Origin: CAMLQK01 sp964654135
GTDB lineage: Bacteria > Patescibacteriota > Saccharimonadia > Saccharimonadales > UBA4665
Direction: 5' to 3'
NCBI GenBank assembly: GCA_964654135.1
Contig: CAZZHV010000004.1
Coordinates: forward strand, 1-51,219
DNA: 51,219 nt
In this document: piece after piece, positions 8,279 to 16,059 of the stretch
Layout of the letters: the number at the start of each line of letters is the position of its first letter
How positions within the stretch are numbered: position 1 is the stretch's first letter
The notes under the pieces: generated by a model
What the model was told of the DNA's origin: nothing
The model's input: the letters and a program-made list of their open reading frames with translations, nothing else
Database searches by the model: none
Position numbers and translations under genes: made by a program

Positions 8279-9151
8279 ATGTCCCTGCAGCACTCTTATC
8301 AGTTTGAGGCTATAGGCACAGCATGGTCAGTTGAGACAGTTCAAGCGTTATCTAGGGCCGAGATTGATTACATTCACAAGCTCATCGACGAGTTCGACAG
8401 CACCTACTCGCGGTTTAGATCTGACTCGCTAGTGTCTCGTGCTCGATTAAGCGCGCCTGGTACATTTGAATTTCCGGATAGCATAGCTACCTTATACGAT
8501 ACCTATGCAAAACTAGAGTCCATAACGGATGGTGCAGTAAATCCCCTTGTTGGTCAATCGCTTGAGCGCCTAGGGTATGACGCAGCATATTCATTACGGC
8601 CTACAGGGTCAAAACCGACCAGTCCAGATTCGTTCACTAAAACTATTGGTCGCAACGACGCTTCGCTTGCCTATAGCAAATCTGCCCTGCTCGATATCGG
8701 AGCAATTGGCAAAGGATACCTTGTCGACCAAGTTGCAGCCTATCTAGCCAAACACCATGATCAATATGTTGTCGATGCCGGTGGCGACTTAGCAGTTGCA
8801 ACACAAAAACCCTACATCGTAGGGTTAGAATGTCCCCAAGACCTCGACCGCGTCATGGGCACCGTGTCACTTCAACACGGAAGCATCTGTGGATCGGCAC
8901 CTAACCGCCGAAAATGGGGAGAAGGATTGCATCATATTATAGATGCCAGAACTGGCAAGCCTATAGAGAGCGACATTGTGGCGACCTGGGCTATCGCCGA
9001 CACAACAATGCTGGCAGATGCTCTGGCGACAGCGCTCTTTTTTGCCTCAGCGGACAATTTACAGCAGCAATTTGGCGACTTTCGCTATGCTATAATGAGG
9101 GCTAATTCACATATCGAACACAACATTACAGACATTGGCGACGTGTACTAA
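8279..9151 (+). CDS. apbE: FAD:protein FMN transferase (ApbE)
   Basis: A 290-residue ApbE-family enzyme that attaches FMN covalently to a Ser or Thr of target flavoproteins, using FAD and Mg2+. Motifs present: FDSTYSRFRSDS near 35-45, GAVNPLVGQ, LLDIGAIGKGYLVDQV, VVDAGGDLAV, HHIIDARTGKP and the DALATALF region near the C-terminus. No signal peptide, lipobox or Tat motif is visible at the MSLQHSYQF start, so it appears cytoplasmic, which is uncommon for ApbE. The ATG at 8279 lies 4 bases after the upstream stop; a longer frame from 8204 would run far into that gene and is rejected. The likely substrate is the small FMN-binding protein encoded next. Confidence 0.92.
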   Translation: MSLQHSYQFEAIGTAWSVETVQALSRAEIDYIHKLIDEFDSTYSRFRSDSLVSRARLSAPGTFEFPDSIATLYDTYAKLESITDGAVNPLVGQSLERLGYDAAYSLRPTGSKPTSPDSFTKTIGRNDASLAYSKSALLDIGAIGKGYLVDQVAAYLAKHHDQYVVDAGGDLAVATQKPYIVGLECPQDLDRVMGTVSLQHGSICGSAPNRRKWGEGLHHIIDARTGKPIESDIVATWAIADTTMLADALATALFFASADNLQQQFGDFRYAIMRANSHIEHNITDIGDVY

Positions 9152-9204
9152 GTACCCGAAAAAACCAGCCATTATTACAATAAAGTAAACGGAACAGAAC
9201 AACT

Positions 9205-9501
9205 ATGAGCAAGTACATAAACGGTGAATACACAGCTGAAGGCCTATATGGCGGCAAGAAAAGCATCATCGTTAAGCTAGAACTGGACAACGACACCATC
9301 AAAGACGTGACAGTAACTCCAAATACTCCAAACATTCGTATGTCATTCAACCTTCAAAAGAAATTTGCAGCAGCCGTGCCAGAGGTTGTAGTCGGCAAGC
9401 CAATCGACGAAGTTCATCTCGACAAGCTCGCTGGCTCAAGTCTCACTACAAAAGGTTTTAACGACGCACTTGATAAGATCAAGTCGGAAGCAACCAACTA
9501 G
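9205..9501 (+). CDS. Small FMN-binding domain protein, probable ApbE substrate
   Basis: A 98-residue protein consisting almost only of an FMN_bind-like domain. Residues 73-79 read DKLAGSS, which fits the ApbE acceptor pattern D-x-x-(S/T/A)-G-(A/S)-(S/T), with S79 as the likely flavinylated residue; TTKGFNDALDKI follows as in NqrC/RnfG C-termini. No signal sequence or membrane segment is visible, so the flavoprotein would be cytoplasmic unless held by its neighbours. It starts 53 bases after apbE and ends one base before the next gene. The family shuttles electrons; the partner reductase is not in the window. Confidence 0.8.
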   Translation: MSKYINGEYTAEGLYGGKKSIIVKLELDNDTIKDVTVTPNTPNIRMSFNLQKKFAAAVPEVVVGKPIDEVHLDKLAGSSLTTKGFNDALDKIKSEATN

Positions 9502-9502
9502 C

Positions 9503-10156
9503 ATGAAAGTTCACCCTATTACTACCCGAGAGCTTTGGTCTGCCCAAGCTGCACTAAGTGTCGCTATCGTTCTCCAGATAGTAGTATGGTATATAAATCG
9601 CGACCTCACCTATGGCCCACACAACTTTATTGTTGCCACAGAAATTGCGCTGGCGCTCAGCATTGGTCTAACGGCCAAACAACGTCATAGACAGGTTAAA
9701 GTCCTCTACCGCTTCCTTTCTACTGGGTTGTTAGCACTTATTTCATTGGCAAATATTGCGTCTTTCCTTCTGGTAGCTCGACTGCTCATTGGTAATAGCG
9801 AAGGGTTATCTGGACGTGGTCTACTCTCTGCTGCGCTCGCTATATTCCTAACGAACATCATCGTATTTGCATTATGGTATTGGGAAATTGACAGTCCTGG
9901 GCTTACCGGTAGAAAATGGTCAAAAAACGATCAGGACTTTCAGTTTACGCAACAAGATCTTGAAAAAGATTTTCCCGACTGGCAGCCCGGCTTTATCGAC
10001 TACCTTTATCTATCAGTAACCAATGCGATCAATTTTGCCCCAGCCGATGTTAGGCCGGTTACCCACCAAGCTAAAATACTCATGGGCGTACAGGCACTGG
10101 TGTCGGTCTTTACACTCGCGCTAGTACTGGCACGATCTATCAGTATTTTAGGCTAA
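9503..10156 (+). CDS. Five-TM membrane protein in the flavinylation operon
   Basis: A 217-residue protein with about five membrane segments (roughly 12-30, 36-54, 66-90, 98-118 and 190-212). Between the fourth and fifth is a soluble loop with the signature DYLYLSVTNAINFAP near residue 165, which I recall from a family of actinobacterial membrane proteins with DYLYLSFTNATAFSP; the stretch resembles a pore loop, so a channel is possible. Function is not established. The ATG at 9503 follows the upstream stop by one base, so translation is coupled to the FMN-binding protein. A longer frame from 9470 is rejected because it overlaps that gene. Confidence 0.7.
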   Translation: MKVHPITTRELWSAQAALSVAIVLQIVVWYINRDLTYGPHNFIVATEIALALSIGLTAKQRHRQVKVLYRFLSTGLLALISLANIASFLLVARLLIGNSEGLSGRGLLSAALAIFLTNIIVFALWYWEIDSPGLTGRKWSKNDQDFQFTQQDLEKDFPDWQPGFIDYLYLSVTNAINFAPADVRPVTHQAKILMGVQALVSVFTLALVLARSISILG

Positions 10157-10163
10157 ATTGCTG

Positions 10164-10169
10164 TATAGT
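10164..10169 (+). promoter_or_regulatory. -10 box of a predicted leaderless promoter
   Basis: TATAGT is followed by 6 bases and then the ATG at 10176, with no ribosome binding site. It gives the HD-domain gene its own promoter although the upstream gene ends only 19 bases before it. Confidence 0.55.
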
Positions 10170-10175
10170 TGAGCT

Positions 10176-10790
10176 ATGCATGACTCTTCTACTGGCTTAG
10201 CTAAGCCCAATATTCAACGACTTCTAGATTTACAAAAAATGCTGCTTTCATTTAGCCAAATTGAGCGTATGGTCTATAAGCCATCCGGACTTGAGGTTGC
10301 CGAAAGTGACATAGAGCACAGTTATTCGCTGGCAATGCTGTCGTGGTTCCTGTCGCCGCATTTCCCTAATCTTGATGCCGGTAAGCTCATACAACTATGC
10401 TTAGCGCATGATGTACTCGAGACATACTGTGGTGATACATTCTCATTCGACGACGAGGCCATTATCGGTCAAAAGGATCGTGAAGCCGTAGCCATAGCAA
10501 GCCTCAAAAAAGACTGGCAAGATTTTCCAGCTCTTCATGCAGCTATTGACGAATACGAGGCCAGCGAAACCCACGAAGCAAAATTCATCCAAGCCCTCGA
10601 TAAACTCCAGCCAGCCATTATGGATTACCTTAACGAAGGCCGTCCATGGCACAAGTTTGGCATAACTTTCGAGAAGTTCCTGAGCGTCAAAGAAGCTAAA
10701 ATGGCCATATCACCAGAGGTCAATGAATATTACCAGCAGCTCAAAGGTATTCTAGCCAATAATCCTCAGCTTTTTCCTATTGCTAAATAG
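10176..10790 (+). CDS. HD-domain phosphohydrolase (YfbR/HDDC2-like nucleotidase)
   Basis: A 204-residue HD-superfamily protein. Metal ligands are recognisable as H48 in the EHSYSLAML motif and H78-D79 in CLAHDVLETYCGD; the fourth ligand is likely the Asp in QALDKLQP near residue 147. YfbR and HDDC2 relatives dephosphorylate 5'-deoxynucleotides, and that is the best guess here; length and domain order match. It is cytoplasmic and helical throughout. Nucleotide salvage would suit an organism that lacks de novo pathways, but this is inference from lineage. Confidence 0.8.
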   Translation: MHDSSTGLAKPNIQRLLDLQKMLLSFSQIERMVYKPSGLEVAESDIEHSYSLAMLSWFLSPHFPNLDAGKLIQLCLAHDVLETYCGDTFSFDDEAIIGQKDREAVAIASLKKDWQDFPALHAAIDEYEASETHEAKFIQALDKLQPAIMDYLNEGRPWHKFGITFEKFLSVKEAKMAISPEVNEYYQQLKGILANNPQLFPIAK

Positions 10791-10822
10791 TATTTAGGCA
10801 AGCCTGTACTCTCGCTGATCTA

Positions 10823-12301
10823 CTATGATTGTTTGTGTATATCGCGTAGGGCTTCACTGATTTCGCGAAGACCACCCAACTCACTTGCGACAGGACACAT
10901 AATTGCCAGTGCACCTTCGTCAAAATCTTTGAGAAAGTCAGGGTTATCTGCGTAGTCGTGCTTCATAGCAAGCCACATGAGTGCGGTTTCTATGAATGGC
11001 TTGCGCTCAGCCCGCAAGTGTTCCGTAAATGGTTCGCTAAGCTCCAGGGAACCATCCTTAACATGTAAAGGATTTGGGAAATAAGCACCCTTGAGCGTAA
11101 GTGGACCAACGTATCCCATTGGCAATTTGCGTGTAAAACGTTCTATAACACCTTGGTCAACAAGGTCGTCGAGCAGCTTGTCGGGATCATCATAGCCAGG
11201 AACTTTATCGGCAGTCAAAAGTGCTACCGCCTGCATGACAGACAGAATACCCTCCTGAAGGATTGCCTTTGGCGTATGTTTTGTAGTTGGATTATGTTCA
11301 GCGCCCTCCGGCCTAAAGAGATTTTTCGAATAGTCCTTGTAGCGCTCAGATGCACCTCGGGCTGTACGACGGCCAAGCACATCATCATACTTTTCTGCGA
11401 TCTCGGCAGCCTCCAGGTCAACAACATGACCGACTTGCTCCATGGCAACCGCTGTGGCTCTCACAAGCTTTTCGGCGAATTCCTTACCGTAAGCACCCAC
11501 TGGCATCACGATACTAGAAGGTACGCTTATAAAGTCTGGCGCATTGGTATCAACATGCGTATAAACAAACTCTGTAAAATGTCCTGATACGCGATCAAAC
11601 CTAGTTTCTTTTTTATCGTGGCCGAGCTTTTGGCTGTTCTTGGTGACCTCTCGATTTCGATACGTCCATAACTCAAGCATATGGGCTTCGGTGCCCTTGG
11701 CGATGTGTTCTTTGTATGTTTGCTCATATTGAGCATGAGCTTGAGGGTCAAGATTTAGCCGTTCGCCATAAATAATATGTGAGCGCACCGTATCATGAAG
11801 TTGCTTATAACCCCATATTGGGCCGCCAGTACGTTCGGCATAGACAGGGCCCCACTTCTGTTGCTCCACGGCAGTGCCGTTCACGACATGCCGCTGCTCG
11901 AAAGCCTCAAAAAGTGCATCGTTCTCTTCGTGTGTTTGCGGAAAAACCGCATCTCCTTCATCGAAAATACCAGGAGGCAATAGTGCAAATTCGGGCCGAT
12001 ACGATACGCTGTAGACTTCGTGGTGCTCTGCGCTCTCTTTAACTTCAGGATCTGTCAGGAGATTAGCCTTAATGCGGGACGCCGCTAGCTTGGTAAATGG
12101 ATCTAGTGCCTCACGAAGCTTCTGGAAATCTGGTATGTTCTCAGTAACACTTGCCTCATAATCGTCTTGCACTGGCTCAGCAGCCGTATCTGGCGCTTCA
12201 ACCGTGCCGTACTGTTCGTCCTCGGATAAAAACGAATCAGCTTCCATAAGCAAAGGCGGCTCTTCATCGTAGTCAAACGGGCATTTTGCGGTCTCGCTCA
12301 T
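10823..12301 (-). CDS. Acidic 492-residue protein of unknown function
   Basis: I do not recognise a family. The protein is soluble, strongly acidic at the N-terminus (residues 10-50), with two Cys-Pro motifs at opposite ends: KCPFDYDEEP near residue 7 and MCPVASELGG near residue 470. The central part is rich in charged helices and has a GPIWGYKQLHD motif near residue 165 and an RRTARGASERYKDYSK basic stretch near residue 325. No signal peptide or membrane segment is visible. It has the best native-looking promoter of the first half of the window (12311-12339) and a start only 9 bases after its -10 box. Good codon fit to neighbours argues for a real native gene, perhaps lineage-specific. Confidence 0.75.
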   Translation of the reverse strand: MSETAKCPFDYDEEPPLLMEADSFLSEDEQYGTVEAPDTAAEPVQDDYEASVTENIPDFQKLREALDPFTKLAASRIKANLLTDPEVKESAEHHEVYSVSYRPEFALLPPGIFDEGDAVFPQTHEENDALFEAFEQRHVVNGTAVEQQKWGPVYAERTGGPIWGYKQLHDTVRSHIIYGERLNLDPQAHAQYEQTYKEHIAKGTEAHMLELWTYRNREVTKNSQKLGHDKKETRFDRVSGHFTEFVYTHVDTNAPDFISVPSSIVMPVGAYGKEFAEKLVRATAVAMEQVGHVVDLEAAEIAEKYDDVLGRRTARGASERYKDYSKNLFRPEGAEHNPTTKHTPKAILQEGILSVMQAVALLTADKVPGYDDPDKLLDDLVDQGVIERFTRKLPMGYVGPLTLKGAYFPNPLHVKDGSLELSEPFTEHLRAERKPFIETALMWLAMKHDYADNPDFLKDFDEGALAIMCPVASELGGLREISEALRDIHKQS

Positions 12302-12310
12302 AATTTACAT

Positions 12311-12339
12311 ATTATACTATATTTACTACTTTTTATCAA
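12311..12339 (-). promoter_or_regulatory. Near-consensus promoter of the acidic unknown gene
   Basis: On the minus strand TTGATA (12334-12339) and TATAAT (12311-12316) are separated by 17 bases. The ATG at 12301 is 9 bases downstream of the -10 box, leaving a leader of 0-3 bases. Confidence 0.75.
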
Positions 12340-12378
12340 TATTCACGTAATTTTTCGCCTCTGTTACCGAAATACGAT

Positions 12379-12407
12379 TTGACATAATAATACGTGTGCA
12401 TTACATT
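12379..12407 (+). promoter_or_regulatory. Near-consensus leaderless promoter of the arsR-like gene
   Basis: TTGACA (12379-12384), a 17-base spacer, and TACATT (12402-12407). The ATG at 12415 begins 7 bases after the -10 box and has no Shine-Dalgarno. It is divergent from the promoter at 12311-12339. Confidence 0.75.
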
Positions 12408-12414
12408 TAACCAT

Positions 12415-12738
12415 ATGGTTGAACAAACATTACAACTAGATGACATTTTTCATTCACTTGCCGATCCCATCCGGAGGGATATACTGCGCCGCGTCATGGA
12501 ATGCGAGCTATCAGTTGGTGAGTTGGTCGAGAAGTATCAGGTTAGTTTTGCAGCCATATCCAAACATATCAAAGTGCTCGAAAAGGCGAACTTGGTACAC
12601 AAGCGCAAGGAGGGCAAAAAGTATATGGTCGCACTACGACCGGAAACGCTCGAGGAAGTAGACAAGTACTTGGAGCAATACCGCACAATGTGGGAAAGTC
12701 GTTATAACAAGCTAGATTCATTACTCAAGGAGGGTTAA
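12415..12738 (+). CDS. ArsR-family transcriptional regulator
   Basis: A 107-residue winged-helix regulator. The DNA-binding part is clear: LADPIRRDILRRVMECELSVGEL, then YQVSFAAISKHIKVLEKANLVHKRKEGKKYMVAL, which is the ArsR recognition helix and wing. There are no metal-binding cysteine pairs, so it is probably not a metal sensor. It is followed 5 bases later by an AHSA1/SRPBCC gene, a pairing widespread in bacteria in which the regulator likely controls the pair. The ATG at 12415 is chosen because a strong promoter lies directly upstream; the earlier ATG at 12394 falls between the -35 and -10 boxes. Confidence 0.9.
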   Translation: MVEQTLQLDDIFHSLADPIRRDILRRVMECELSVGELVEKYQVSFAAISKHIKVLEKANLVHKRKEGKKYMVALRPETLEEVDKYLEQYRTMWESRYNKLDSLLKEG

Positions 12739-12743
12739 AAACC

Positions 12744-13253
12744 ATGGGCGCAACTAAAGTTACAAAAGATCTCGAGAACAAAGCACTTATTATTGAGCGC
12801 ACCTTTGAAGCGCCAAAAGAAAAGCTCTGGCGTGCATACGCCGACAAAGACTGGTTCGTAAAATGGTGGGGTCCAGAAGGCTGGGAAACAACCGTTAAGG
12901 AATTTGACTTCCGCAATGGCGGACGCAATCACTACGGCATGAAATGTGTCGATGAAAACCAAGGCGAATGGTTTGGTCAAGAGTCATGGGGTCTCATGGA
13001 ATACGAAGATATTGATGAGCCACGCACCATCACGTATCGCGATTTCTTCTCCGACGCCGATGGCGGCAAAAATGCCGAGCTCCCTGCCCTCAAGATGATC
13101 ATCGAGCTCATCGAACACGATGGCAAGACTACTGTTGCAACTCGTTGCGAAGGCGGATCCGCTGAAGAAATTGAGAAACTCCTCGCCATGGGTATGGTCG
13201 AAGGTTACTCAAGCAGCTGTGAGCGCCTCGAACGCCTCGTTGCCGAGCAATAG
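12744..13253 (+). CDS. AHSA1/SRPBCC-domain protein
   Basis: A 169-residue SRPBCC (START-like) protein of the AHSA1 type, matching the family's usual length. It starts with the typical RTFEAPKEKLWRAYADKDWFVKWWGPEGW pattern split around residues 14-45, and has GSAEEIEKLLAMGMVEGY near the end, which forms the closing helix over the ligand cavity. The ligand is unknown. Translation starts from ATG 12744 with AAGGAGGG 9 bases upstream, in contrast to its leaderless operon partner. A strong terminator follows at 13269-13305. Confidence 0.9.
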   Translation: MGATKVTKDLENKALIIERTFEAPKEKLWRAYADKDWFVKWWGPEGWETTVKEFDFRNGGRNHYGMKCVDENQGEWFGQESWGLMEYEDIDEPRTITYRDFFSDADGGKNAELPALKMIIELIEHDGKTTVATRCEGGSAEEIEKLLAMGMVEGYSSSCERLERLVAEQ

Positions 13254-13268
13254 TAACTACTATTTACA

Positions 13269-13305
13269 AAAAGAGACCGACTCACTGCCGGTCTCTTTTA
13301 TTTTC
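13269..13305 (+). terminator. Rho-independent terminator of the arsR-AHSA1 operon
   Basis: AAAAGAGACCG (13269-13279) pairs perfectly with CGGTCTCTTTT (13289-13299), followed by ATTTTC. Eleven base pairs with a 9-base loop. Confidence 0.9.
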
Positions 13306-13324
13306 ACTGCTTTTTACGATATTC

Positions 13325-13440
13325 CACTACTGTGAAATGCCCTAGAAAGTAGTGCTTGCGGTGGCGTGGTGTCTGAAGAATAATCTTCATGTTTTTCACC
13401 ACGCCACCGAGGCTGCTATGTGTTATGCAGCCTTATGCAC
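13325..13440. other. Hairpin cluster at the 3' end of GC-rich island A, three-way-junction-like
   Basis: Between the terminator at 13305 and the stop of the island gene at 13444 there are stacked inverted repeats. P2 is GGTGGCGTGGTG (13360-13371) with CACCACGCCACC (13397-13408), 12 perfect pairs; inside it GAAGA/TCTTC (13376-13380, 13385-13389) closes an ATAA loop. Two bases later P3 pairs GGCTGC (13411-13416) with GCAGCC (13427-13432). GTGC (13352-13355) and GCAC (13437-13440) can close both as a short P1. An alternative stem CACTACT/AGTAGTG (13325-13331, 13348-13354) competes with P1. No U-run follows P2 on either strand. Confidence 0.65.
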
Positions 13441-13443
13441 CTC

Positions 13444-15498
13444 TCAGCCGCTGCAGCGTCCCCAGTGCGGGGAGTTTGCATCGTTGTCGTACTTGTACAT
13501 GTAGGCGTCACAGAACTCCAGGCCGTTGTACGGGCCACCATCGAACGTAATCGTGTGCTTGTCCGATGACAGCGTGACATAGGACGACTGTCCCTTGTAC
13601 TGTGCGATCACCTCGGGAAGCAGCGGCTGGTTCTTGCCGGTGTCGAGATTGGTCGCCTTGGGGACGCCCCAGTATGCAGAGGAAGGATTCCCCGGGCCGA
13701 AAGCGATCGTGCCGTTCACCTTGCAGTTGACCAGCGTACCGGCGTCGTAATCGTCGGTGCACTTGCTCCAGGGTACGTTGTACTTCCCCGTGGCATCGGG
13801 CTTGATCGTGATGGTCACCGCACCCAGGAAGACGTCAGCCTTCCAGGAACCGACGAGCGACTTGAAGTTGCCCCAGGCGGCCTCGTTGGACTTGGTCTCC
13901 TTGGGCTTGGCACTCGCCTTCGGCTTCTCAGTCTTGGACGGCTTGGGAGCAGCCCCAGAACGAGTTACCGTTGCCGTCGGGTCGTGCATCTTGATGCTGT
14001 CGAATTCCTTCGGCAGCGATTCGAGCACGGCGGCCGACGTGGTGTAGAGCAAGCTCTGCAGTGTCGCGGGAATCACCTTCAGATCGCTCAACAGTTCAGC
14101 AAGCGCACCCTTGAGGTTGATCTTGCTGAACAGTGTGCTCAGGCAGTCGTGCGCGACACCAGACGCAGTGTTCACCGAGTTGTCGGAGAACGGCTGTTCG
14201 TCGAGGTCGTGCGAAGCGCCGGCCACGCAGTCTGCGTAGTCGTAGCTCTGCGAGACCCACGAACTCGCGGCATTGAGCTTGGTCTTGTCGACCATTCCGG
14301 TCTTGATGATGGACTCGAGAGAATCCTTCACCGCCTTCTTGGCCGGAGCGGCCTCGGGCTGGAAGAGCGACAGAACTGCCAGACCCATGTCGAACGACAG
14401 CGCATCGCTATCGAGCTTCATGGTGGTCTTTGCAGACTGCTGCATCTCCGGCGTCACCGTCACCGAGCTGATCCCCGCTCCGGAGATGTAGGCACGGTTC
14501 TGGCCGGTCCAGTAGAGGCTGCGGATCATGTCAGGCAGGTTCGCGCCGTTGTCCCAGACGTCCTGCATGGTGAGCGTGACGCCCTCGGGCAGTTCGTCGG
14601 TGAGCATCGGGAACGCGTACCCATTGCTGAGCTTCACCGTGGCGTTGTCGCCCGCGGACTGTGTGCATCCCTTCAGCTTGTCGAGCGTACTGCTCGTAGA
14701 GACCTGGACCTGCTTGCTGGTCGGGTCACACTTGAGGTTCGGCGGCGTACCCGTGATGTCATCGACGAGCGCACCAACGAGCGCCTGTGTCACCTGAGCG
14801 ATCCAGTCTGCGACCGTCATGACGTTGGTCACGGTCGACTGGATGTTCTTGCCGGCGGCCTCGATCGTCTTCTGCAGCGGGTCCAGCACGATTGCGCTGA
14901 ACCATGAGAAGTGCGGAGCTCGCGCCGTCACCGTGTTGGTGGCGGGGTCGGCCTTGGCGTTCAGGATCGGGACCCAGGACTGCAAGTGCTCGTCGTAGAC
15001 CACCATGCCCACCTGCCGGGAGTTGAGTCCCTTGGGAATGAGCTTGGGGTCGTACTTGAGTGTCACCGTGATCGTGTCAGACGGGACGTCTTCGACGAGC
15101 TTGGTGCCCTTGTAGAAGCTGACGTCCGTGGGAGTACTGATGGCCTTGAGCGCCAGCCGCGGACTTTCGTCGATGCTGCTGGCGTACTTCTTGTCCGGCT
15201 TGGCATCAACCGAAACGTCACCGAGATCGGCGGCGTCAATGTTGTCCAGCAGAACCGAACCGTCCTTGCTCGTGTAGTCCGGGTTCTCCGGGTACTCGAC
15301 CGAGACGGGCTGGTTGTGGCCCTTCTGGTACCACTGGTAACCCAGGGTGCCTGCAACTCCGAGACCGGCTCCGAGGAGCGCGATCACCAGAATGAAGATG
15401 AGGAAGGGTCCACAGCCACTGCTCTGGGTATTACGGTTGTTGCCACTGCTGTTGCGACCGCCGTTCTGGGCGCTGCGTCGCTGGTCGGCACGTGACAT
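13444..15498 (-). CDS. Large TM-anchored surface protein, GC-rich island A
   Basis: A 684-residue protein of unknown function. A basic, Asn/Gly/Ser-rich N-terminus is followed by one membrane segment (about 30-55, GPFLIFILVIALLGAGLGVAG). The rest is predicted outside the cell. A beta-rich domain around 100-200 ends in PHFSWFSAIVLDP, a motif common at the end of extracellular Ig-like domains of actinobacterial surface proteins. A Pro/Lys/Ser-rich linker near 540-560 precedes a C-terminal domain with several cysteines and the end WGRCSG. Codons end almost only in G or C, unlike the neighbours, so recent acquisition is likely. ATG 15498 is preferred to 15504 because AGGTG lies 7 bases before it. 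It could mediate contact with host cells; that is speculation. Confidence 0.8.
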   Translation of the reverse strand: MSRADQRRSAQNGGRNSSGNNRNTQSSGCGPFLIFILVIALLGAGLGVAGTLGYQWYQKGHNQPVSVEYPENPDYTSKDGSVLLDNIDAADLGDVSVDAKPDKKYASSIDESPRLALKAISTPTDVSFYKGTKLVEDVPSDTITVTLKYDPKLIPKGLNSRQVGMVVYDEHLQSWVPILNAKADPATNTVTARAPHFSWFSAIVLDPLQKTIEAAGKNIQSTVTNVMTVADWIAQVTQALVGALVDDITGTPPNLKCDPTSKQVQVSTSSTLDKLKGCTQSAGDNATVKLSNGYAFPMLTDELPEGVTLTMQDVWDNGANLPDMIRSLYWTGQNRAYISGAGISSVTVTPEMQQSAKTTMKLDSDALSFDMGLAVLSLFQPEAAPAKKAVKDSLESIIKTGMVDKTKLNAASSWVSQSYDYADCVAGASHDLDEQPFSDNSVNTASGVAHDCLSTLFSKINLKGALAELLSDLKVIPATLQSLLYTTSAAVLESLPKEFDSIKMHDPTATVTRSGAAPKPSKTEKPKASAKPKETKSNEAAWGNFKSLVGSWKADVFLGAVTITIKPDATGKYNVPWSKCTDDYDAGTLVNCKVNGTIAFGPGNPSSAYWGVPKATNLDTGKNQPLLPEVIAQYKGQSSYVTLSSDKHTITFDGGPYNGLEFCDAYMYKYDNDANSPHWGRCSG

Positions 15499-15568
15499 GG
15501 TCATTCACCTGCTTCCGTACTAGAAATGAGAGGTACCACAAAGAAGCCTGTTGCTCCGATGTCATAAT

Positions 15569-15597
15569 ATTTTACAATATTATTGCCATTTAGTAAA
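15569..15597 (-). promoter_or_regulatory. AT-rich promoter of the island A gene with embedded palindrome
   Basis: On the minus strand TTTACT (15592-15597) and TAAAAT (15569-15574) are 17 bases apart. An inverted repeat, ATAATATT at 15564-15571 and AATATTAT at 15576-15583, covers the -10 box. The leader to the ATG is about 65 bases and contains a Shine-Dalgarno, unlike most native promoters here. Confidence 0.55.
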
Positions 15598-15618
15598 TCA
15601 GATGCTAAAGAATATTAA

Positions 15619-15984
15619 TTAGCGGACAATTTGCTGTAGCGCCCAGGTGTTACCGTCGGGGTCAGCAAAATACACAAAGTGACCCCACGGCATTTCGTGC
15701 ACCTCGCTCGCATCAACGCCCCGTGAAACTAACATTTCACGAACAGCACGAACATCCTTAACCACCATTTGCAAGTTCTTCTGCGTTCCTGGTTCCATAT
15801 CGGTAATGCCCTCGCCAATAACGATCGAGCAGGCCGAACCCGGAGGCGTTAGCTGTACAAAACGAAGCCCTGGCTTAACAGCATGATCGTGGTCGGCGTT
15901 GAACCCAACTTTATTGGTATAGAAGTCTTTTGCGACATCGGTATTACTTACGGGTACTGGTACTAATTCGAGTTTCATTTCCAT
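15619..15984 (-). CDS. VOC-superfamily (glyoxalase/bleomycin-resistance-like) protein
   Basis: A 121-residue protein with the two beta-alpha-beta-beta-beta halves of the vicinal-oxygen-chelate fold. Typical motifs are VPVSNTDVAKDFYTNKVGF near residues 8-28, GLRFVQLTPPGS, and FADPDGNTWALQQ at the C-terminus, where the last Glu or Gln coordinates metal in relatives. The substrate is unknown; family members include glyoxalases, antibiotic-binding proteins and dioxygenases. The ATG at 15984 has AAAGGAG 6 bases upstream. The AraC-type gene ends 75 bases before it on the same strand, so the pair may be co-regulated. Confidence 0.88.
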   Translation of the reverse strand: MEMKLELVPVPVSNTDVAKDFYTNKVGFNADHDHAVKPGLRFVQLTPPGSACSIVIGEGITDMEPGTQKNLQMVVKDVRAVREMLVSRGVDASEVHEMPWGHFVYFADPDGNTWALQQIVR

Positions 15985-16059
15985 GATATGCTCCTTTGAT
16001 TTGTTGATACGTCTATTTAACCAACAGCGTTCACGAAAGTTTTGTACAAAAACGACAAT

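Noticed and set aside
13325..13440. Integron attC site
   Set aside because: The hairpins lack the RYYYAAC/GTTRRRY core boxes and no integrase gene is in the window.
13984..14907. A 307-codon plus-strand open frame inside island A
   Set aside because: Same reason: Arg/His-rich reverse frame of a GC-rich gene with a clear minus-strand start, signal anchor and promoter.
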